Origin: RGIG3513 sp045658985 | GTDB taxonomy: Bacteria > Bacillota > Clostridia > Oscillospirales > Butyricicoccaceae | Assembly (NCBI GenBank): GCA_045658985.1 | Contig: JAZOWC010000042.1 | Span: forward strand, 1 to 16,671 | Direction: 5' to 3' | Length of the DNA stretch: 16,671 bases | In this document: one piece after another, positions 12,528 to 16,671 of the stretch | Position numbering within the stretch: the stretch's first letter is position 1 | Layout of the letters: every line of letters starts with the position of its first letter | Position numbers and translations under genes: made by a program | The notes under the pieces: generated by a model | The model's input: the letters and a program-made list of their open reading frames with translations, nothing else | Told to the model about the DNA's origin: nothing | The model's database searches: none

Positions 12528-13391
12528 TCAATAACCTTGCTCAATAAAATCTCTGACCTGATCGTCAAGCTCCAGCAGGAAGCTGCGCCACTCGTCAGGA
12601 TCAATAAACGGATTTGTTTGGGGATTTTCTATCATCTGCTGACGTTTATCAAGTGTCTTGTTCTGAAACGGATGGTTGCCCAGCACAATATCGGCTTTTT
12701 CATCCATTACCTTTTGGATAGACTGACGCATGATCTCTGCCATATTTTCGGGCAGACCGTCGCGGCGGCAGTAGTCTTTGTACATTGTAAGCAGACCCAC
12801 ACCGCCCATATTTGCCACACGCAAAGTGCGCTGCCCGTCGCTCACGTCAAAAAAGAAGCTCATCGTGCCTATAGTATGTCCGGGAGTCAGCACACAGCGG
12901 ATGTTGGTGTTGCCCAGAGTGATAACCTGACCGTCGTCTATGACCTCGTCGGGCATACATATGACCGCGAGAGGGCAGGGGCAGATCTCCATCAGCGCGC
13001 GCTGAGGGTGGGTCTGCAGACTTTCGGTATCGGCGCGGCTCATGTATATCTTGCTGCCGTAAACAGCGCGCATAAAATCTCCCGCACCAAAATGGTCAAA
13101 ATGTCCGTGGGAGTGTATGATTATCTTGATATCTCTGGGGTCAAATCCCAGAGAATAGATAGATTCTATCAGCAGATGCTGGGAGTGCTGATAGCCCGTG
13201 TCTATAAGTATCAGTCCGTCACCCGTGTCAATGAGATGGCAGCAGACCTTTTTGTCGCCTACGTAGTAGAGATTGCCGAATATCTTAAATGGCTTGACAA
13301 CGTATTTTTCGGGGTGGTTATAAAAATCCATGCTCCTCTGCTGATGCCCGCCAAAGGATTCTTTATAGGACATAAAGGTTCTTTTTTCCAT
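12528..13391 (-). CDS. Metallo-beta-lactamase-fold hydrolase
   Basis: This 287-residue protein has all zinc ligands of the MBL fold. The HxHxDH motif lies in IIHSHGHFDHFGAG, with H95, H97, D99 and H100; LTPGHTIGTMSFFFDV supplies H172, and VLGNHPFQNK supplies H240. The pattern, with the third histidine in a GNHPF context, resembles the B3-like subgroup, but no signal peptide is present, so a cytosolic hydrolase is more likely than a secreted beta-lactamase. The N-terminal 50 residues (RSMDFYNHPEKYVVKPFKIF, then YYVG) are typical of B3-like relatives. I chose ATG 13391 because GGGAGG precedes it by 5 bases (ribosome binding site at 13402-13397); a longer frame to 13457 has no site and overlaps the promoter. 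It is a single-gene unit, divergent from murJ. Substrate is unknown. Confidence 0.88.
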   Translation of the reverse strand: MEKRTFMSYKESFGGHQQRSMDFYNHPEKYVVKPFKIFGNLYYVGDKKVCCHLIDTGDGLILIDTGYQHSQHLLIESIYSLGFDPRDIKIIIHSHGHFDHFGAGDFMRAVYGSKIYMSRADTESLQTHPQRALMEICPCPLAVICMPDEVIDDGQVITLGNTNIRCVLTPGHTIGTMSFFFDVSDGQRTLRVANMGGVGLLTMYKDYCRRDGLPENMAEIMRQSIQKVMDEKADIVLGNHPFQNKTLDKRQQMIENPQTNPFIDPDEWRSFLLELDDQVRDFIEQGY

Positions 13392-13422
13392 AGCTGCCTC
13401 CCGGAGTGTTTTATGTATGCAG

Positions 13423-13451
13423 ATTATACTCTCATGGGCAGCAGATTGCAA
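13423..13451 (-). promoter_or_regulatory. Promoter of the MBL-fold hydrolase gene
   Basis: On the minus strand TTGCAA (13451-13446), 17 bases, and a consensus TATAAT (13428-13423), giving a start about 25 bases before the ribosome binding site. It also rules out the longer upstream frame as the coding start. Confidence 0.8.
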
Positions 13452-13468
13452 CAGCATCTTGATTATGC

Positions 13469-13497
13469 TTGAAGATCGACTGATATTATAGTATAAT
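13469..13497 (+). promoter_or_regulatory. Promoter of the murJ-DUF5693 operon
   Basis: TTGAAG (13469-13474), a 17-base spacer and a consensus TATAAT (13492-13497), followed by an AT-rich leader of about 30 bases to the AAAGGAG ribosome binding site. Confidence 0.8.
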
Positions 13498-13533
13498 ATT
13501 ATGATAAAATAACATTACCGAAAGGAGCGCGCT

Positions 13534-15006
13534 ATGAAAAAGACCGCCGTCAGATCCATATCCCTTGTAGCGCTCCTTACAGTGGTCTCAAAAGCTCTCG
13601 GTATGCTCCGCGATATCCTGCAGGCACGTGCATTCGGCACGGGAGCGCAGATGGATGCCTATACCTCCGCAAGCAACTTTACCGTGTATATATTCTCCGT
13701 CTGCGCCTATGCGCTGTGCATAGCCGCCGTAGCGGTGGTGGGCAGCAAGCTGCCCCTCGGCAGAGATCGGGCCGAGCAGGCTGCAAACTCCCTCTCATCC
13801 CTCTGCCTGACCGTGTCCTGCGCGATAGCGGCTATAGCTGCTCTGTCGGGCGGGCTGGGTGTGTTCGGCAGTGAGCTGTCTTGGTATATTGCAGTTTTGT
13901 CCCTGTCTCTGCCCGTTATTGTGGCTACCTATATGTTTATGGCGTATTTTCAGGTGCTGGGGCATTATTCGGTGCAGGGGAGCCTGAGCCTGCTGTACAA
14001 TATCGTACTGTGTATCCTGCTGTTTGTGTGGGGCAGGAGTATGACGGTGCCGCTGTTTGCCGCCTGCATGAGCGGCGCGTGGCTGCTTCAGCTTGCCACA
14101 CTTCTGCCCTGCTTTTTCCGTGAGAAATACCGCTTCCGATTCTCGCTGAGTTGCGACCGCTCGGAGCTTGGAGTGTTTGCAAAAACCGCCGCCGCCACCC
14201 TTCTGACCACCTCGGCATTTCTGCTCTGCTATCTCTGCGACAGCGCCCGGAGCGCTCATATGGGCGAGGGTGTGGTGTCGGCCTTCTCTTATGCCGACAA
14301 GCTGTTCACGCCCCTTGTCACCACCATCATATACAGTATCAGCGCCGTGATGTTCCCCCGCTGGAGCGAAAAAAGCCGCACCCTTCAGCCCGAGCAATAC
14401 TGCAGGTTCGTCCTGCGGGCGGTGAGCAATACCGTGATGTTTATGTTGCCCGTGTCGGCTCTCGTGTCGGCCTTCGGAGTGCCCGTTGTGAGAGTGCTTT
14501 TTGAGGGCGGAAGCTTCGGTTTTCAGGCGGCGTTTTTGACCGGCAAGGTGTTCTCCTGCTATGCTCTCGGCATGGTGGGATTTGCCATGCTTGACCTTGT
14601 CTCTAAAGCTTTTTATGCCCGCGGCAGGATCAAAACGCCCCTGCTCGTCAATCTCGGCGCGGTGGCGGCAAACCTGCTTGTTAATCTGGCGGCAACCGAT
14701 CTCTCTGCGCCTGCCGTGGCGGCGGGTACGGCATTGATGCTTACTGTTTCAGGAGGTGTAATGGTGTATGCCTTTGCACGCGGATACGGCGTCAAGCTGA
14801 CCTTGTCTCCCATTGTCAAGAGTGCGGCATTGAGCTGCATCATGTTTTTTGTTATGCATTGGCTGTCGGGAGCCATCACCACGGCCTCCGACGGCAAGCT
14901 GATGCTTGTGGTCAAATGTGCCGCAGCAGGAGTGGCCGCTTTGGCGGTTTATGCCCTGATAATGAAGAAAAATATCACGAAAATCATGAAAGAAGGAGGA
15001 AAATAA
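13534..15006 (+). CDS. murJ: MurJ/MviN-type lipid II flippase
   Basis: This 490-residue polytopic membrane protein belongs to the MOP superfamily. MurJ flips the peptidoglycan precursor lipid II to the outer face of the membrane. The family N-terminus is clear: SISLVALLTVVSKALGMLRD (8-27), then ILQARAFGTGAQMDAYTSAS (28-47), with the conserved GxxRD and GAxxDAY elements. FSYADKLFTPLVTTIIYSIS and RVLFEGGSFGF are further MurJ-like blocks. The usual proline after the DAF/DAY helix is replaced by SNFTVYIF, so a paralogue that flips another undecaprenyl-linked precursor, such as a wall polymer unit, is possible. AAAGGAG precedes the ATG by 7-8 bases. The stop codon (15004-15006) touches the start of the next gene, and the GGAGGA codons near its end are the ribosome binding site of that gene. 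Confidence 0.88.
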   Translation: MKKTAVRSISLVALLTVVSKALGMLRDILQARAFGTGAQMDAYTSASNFTVYIFSVCAYALCIAAVAVVGSKLPLGRDRAEQAANSLSSLCLTVSCAIAAIAALSGGLGVFGSELSWYIAVLSLSLPVIVATYMFMAYFQVLGHYSVQGSLSLLYNIVLCILLFVWGRSMTVPLFAACMSGAWLLQLATLLPCFFREKYRFRFSLSCDRSELGVFAKTAAATLLTTSAFLLCYLCDSARSAHMGEGVVSAFSYADKLFTPLVTTIIYSISAVMFPRWSEKSRTLQPEQYCRFVLRAVSNTVMFMLPVSALVSAFGVPVVRVLFEGGSFGFQAAFLTGKVFSCYALGMVGFAMLDLVSKAFYARGRIKTPLLVNLGAVAANLLVNLAATDLSAPAVAAGTALMLTVSGGVMVYAFARGYGVKLTLSPIVKSAALSCIMFFVMHWLSGAITTASDGKLMLVVKCAAAGVAALAVYALIMKKNITKIMKEGGK

Positions 15007-16641
15007 ATGGGTGTTTTTTGGAAAAAACTGAAGAAAGAACCCCTGCTGTTTTTCTTTGCACTGGTGGGTCTTGCGGCAAGCCTGTTCCTCCTCAGCGTCC
15101 GCATCAATGCCGAATCCCGTTCCGATAATGCCGCCTGCGCCATCACATATGACTCGGTTCTTGCGCTGAGTGAGCAGTCGGGACAGTCGCCCGAGCGGTG
15201 GCTCGAGCAGCTCTATGACGCGGGCATCCGATACCTGATAGTCACCGACAGTAATGAGCATCTCTGCGCCGATACCGCCCGCGCCCTCGGCTACAAAATC
15301 GGCAGGGCGGGGGACAGCCCCAAAGCAGGGGATGCTTTCTTGACCCCCAAGCTTGCCCCCGATTCGGTTACCGCGCCAAAGGAGTTTTTGACCGAGGACA
15401 CCCCCGTTGCGGTCATTGAGAACCCCTTCCGCACAGGCGTGATCATGCCCGAAGGCTTTGATCCCGACAACACCGATATCCCCATGATCAAGGCTATGTA
15501 TATGTACAATGCCTACAGCTACCATTATGCCCCCGCAGAGCCTGCCACCAAGAACGAGAACATCCTCTACGGCGGCGTGTTCGAGCGTGGACTGCGGCTG
15601 GTGATATTCACCCCCCTCTATGACGAGAGCCGTAATATGGTCACAGAGGTCTCCGCCTACGCCGATATTATCTCGGGTCTGCGCGAGCGACTGGCTGCCC
15701 GCGGCATCGTTCTGGGAGACGAGCTGTCCGTGGTGGATGCCCCCCAATACAGCCCCCTGCTGTTCTGGCTCAGCTCCCTGCTGCTGCCCGTATGCGCCGT
15801 TTTGGCTCTTGAGCATATTGTGCCCAAAGCAAAAAAAATCCGCGACCTGCTCCTCGGCGCCGCCGCGCTGGTATCGGCGGTGGGCGCGTTCTCATTGCCC
15901 GTGCTTACCCAAAAGGTCTGGGCGCTGGGCACCGCTCTGGTTTGCGGCTGCGGCGGAGCGCTGGTGCTTGCCGAGTTTGCCAAGCATCCCCGAGGCAAAA
16001 ATCTGCTCTCCCAGTCTGTGTCGCTGTTTGCCTGCCTGCTTCTGCTGGGCACCTTGTCGGGCGCCTACATAGGCGCTCTGCTGACCTGCCGCAGCTATAT
16101 GCTTGGCTTTGATATTTTCTCGGGTGTCAAGCTGTCTCAGTTTGCCCCCATCGCATTTGCCGTATGCTGGCTGATCTGCAGTCTGTATGCGCCCTCTTGC
16201 CGCCGCGGACTGCCACCCGGCAAAAAGATTCCCATCCCCCTTGCAATAGCCGCAGGAGGGGTGGTAGTGCTCGCCGTAGCGGTGCTCCTGCTGCGCTCGG
16301 GAGACAATATGCTGCCCGTGTCACAGCTTGAGATACGCTTCCGCAACGCTCTGGAATACAGCCTCTACGTTCGTCCCCGCACCAAAGAGATGTTTGCGGC
16401 TTTCCCCGCCATCGCACTGTTTGCCGCCGCAGCATACAAGCGGTGCTACGTATTGCTTGTGCCGCTGGGCGCATTTGCCGTCATCTCGGTGTCCTCGGTC
16501 ATCAATACCTTCTGTCACATATTTACCCCCGTGCTCGTGTCGCTGGTGCGAACTCTGTCGGGTGCTCTCATCGGCGCGGTGATAGGCGTCGTTGGTATGT
16601 ACATCCTCTCCGCACTCTTAGGCAAAGAAAAACAAAACTGA
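15007..16641 (+). CDS. DUF5693 family multi-pass membrane protein
   Basis: This 544-residue protein has one N-terminal membrane helix (about 13-31), a large extracytoplasmic domain (about 32-250) and eight or so hydrophobic segments in the C-terminal half. The extracytoplasmic domain contains ITYDSVLALSEQSGQSPERW and LYDAGIRYLIVTDSNE. Near 455-461 is the VRPRTKE motif that I associate with DUF5693. The biochemical role is not established. In Clostridia the family tends to sit beside murJ-like genes and csaB, a polysaccharide pyruvyltransferase, suggesting a part in wall-polymer export or modification (recollection and inference). The ATG directly follows the MurJ stop, with GGAGGA (14995-15000) as ribosome binding site, so the pair is one operon. 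The remaining 30 bases after its stop are A-rich and show no terminator, so the operon probably continues beyond the window. Confidence 0.85.
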   Translation: MGVFWKKLKKEPLLFFFALVGLAASLFLLSVRINAESRSDNAACAITYDSVLALSEQSGQSPERWLEQLYDAGIRYLIVTDSNEHLCADTARALGYKIGRAGDSPKAGDAFLTPKLAPDSVTAPKEFLTEDTPVAVIENPFRTGVIMPEGFDPDNTDIPMIKAMYMYNAYSYHYAPAEPATKNENILYGGVFERGLRLVIFTPLYDESRNMVTEVSAYADIISGLRERLAARGIVLGDELSVVDAPQYSPLLFWLSSLLLPVCAVLALEHIVPKAKKIRDLLLGAAALVSAVGAFSLPVLTQKVWALGTALVCGCGGALVLAEFAKHPRGKNLLSQSVSLFACLLLLGTLSGAYIGALLTCRSYMLGFDIFSGVKLSQFAPIAFAVCWLICSLYAPSCRRGLPPGKKIPIPLAIAAGGVVVLAVAVLLLRSGDNMLPVSQLEIRFRNALEYSLYVRPRTKEMFAAFPAIALFAAAAYKRCYVLLVPLGAFAVISVSSVINTFCHIFTPVLVSLVRTLSGALIGAVIGVVGMYILSALLGKEKQN

Positions 16642-16671
16642 AAAAACAAAAAAGAAACAGCGACGCCCTTT

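Noticed and set aside
12528..13391. A class B3 beta-lactamase resistance gene
   Set aside because: The zinc ligands fit the fold, but no signal peptide is present and the MBL superfamily is functionally very broad; resistance cannot be claimed.

Overview
The window looks like a chromosomal stretch from an anaerobic, spore-forming Clostridia of the Oscillospiraceae/Ruminococcaceae type. The main reasons are the early mother-cell sporulation pair spoIIGA-sigE, a MurJ-DUF5693 pair of Gram-positive envelope genes, short Gram-positive style GGAGG ribosome binding sites with sigma-A promoters, a moderately GC-rich coding bias, and an intergenic repeat mosaic built around AGCGAAGCGA and ATATCGA, of a kind I associate with gut Clostridia (recollection, not a search). 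No rRNA, tRNA, CRISPR array, insertion sequence, prophage gene or plasmid origin is visible.

Layout. 1-332 is the 3' end of a DUF1622 membrane protein gene with a strong terminator. 648-1727 is a Gfo/Idh/MocA-family NAD(P)-dependent sugar or cyclitol oxidoreductase with a textbook promoter and a palindrome in its leader. 1728-2265 has no gene: it holds the oxidoreductase terminator, a roughly 300-base mosaic of nested palindromes and a perfect bidirectional terminator. From 6637 down to 2266 a five-gene minus-strand run reads uridine phosphorylase, O-antigen-ligase-like membrane protein, an unrecognised 169-residue protein, spoIIGA and sigE. Transcription of its last three genes must pass or start after a terminator hairpin that also carries the ribosome binding site of the unknown gene.

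6752-7660 is a three-domain S1 RNA-binding protein, divergent from the uridine phosphorylase. A perfect bidirectional terminator separates it from a convergent minus-strand MATE exporter-DUF6125 operon (9673-7780). Divergent from that, with a strong extended promoter overlapped by a palindromic operator, is an SPFH-domain membrane protein followed after 4 bases by a 66-residue ribbon-helix-helix protein (9806-11045). A second MATE exporter (11133-12485) is convergent with a metallo-beta-lactamase-fold hydrolase (13391-12528). Finally a plus-strand pair, a MurJ-type lipid II flippase and a DUF5693 membrane protein (13534-16641), reaches the right edge.

How the genes fit together. SpoIIGA is the protease that cleaves pro-SigE, and the pro-region and cleavage neighbourhood are both preserved, so this is very probably a working sporulation switch. 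MurJ plus DUF5693 and the ligase-like protein point to envelope polysaccharide work. The least explained parts, and the best candidates for something undescribed, are the SPFH-RHH pair with its palindromic operator, the unknown gene whose start lies inside a terminator, and the repeat mosaic whose two sibling hairpins show compensatory base changes.
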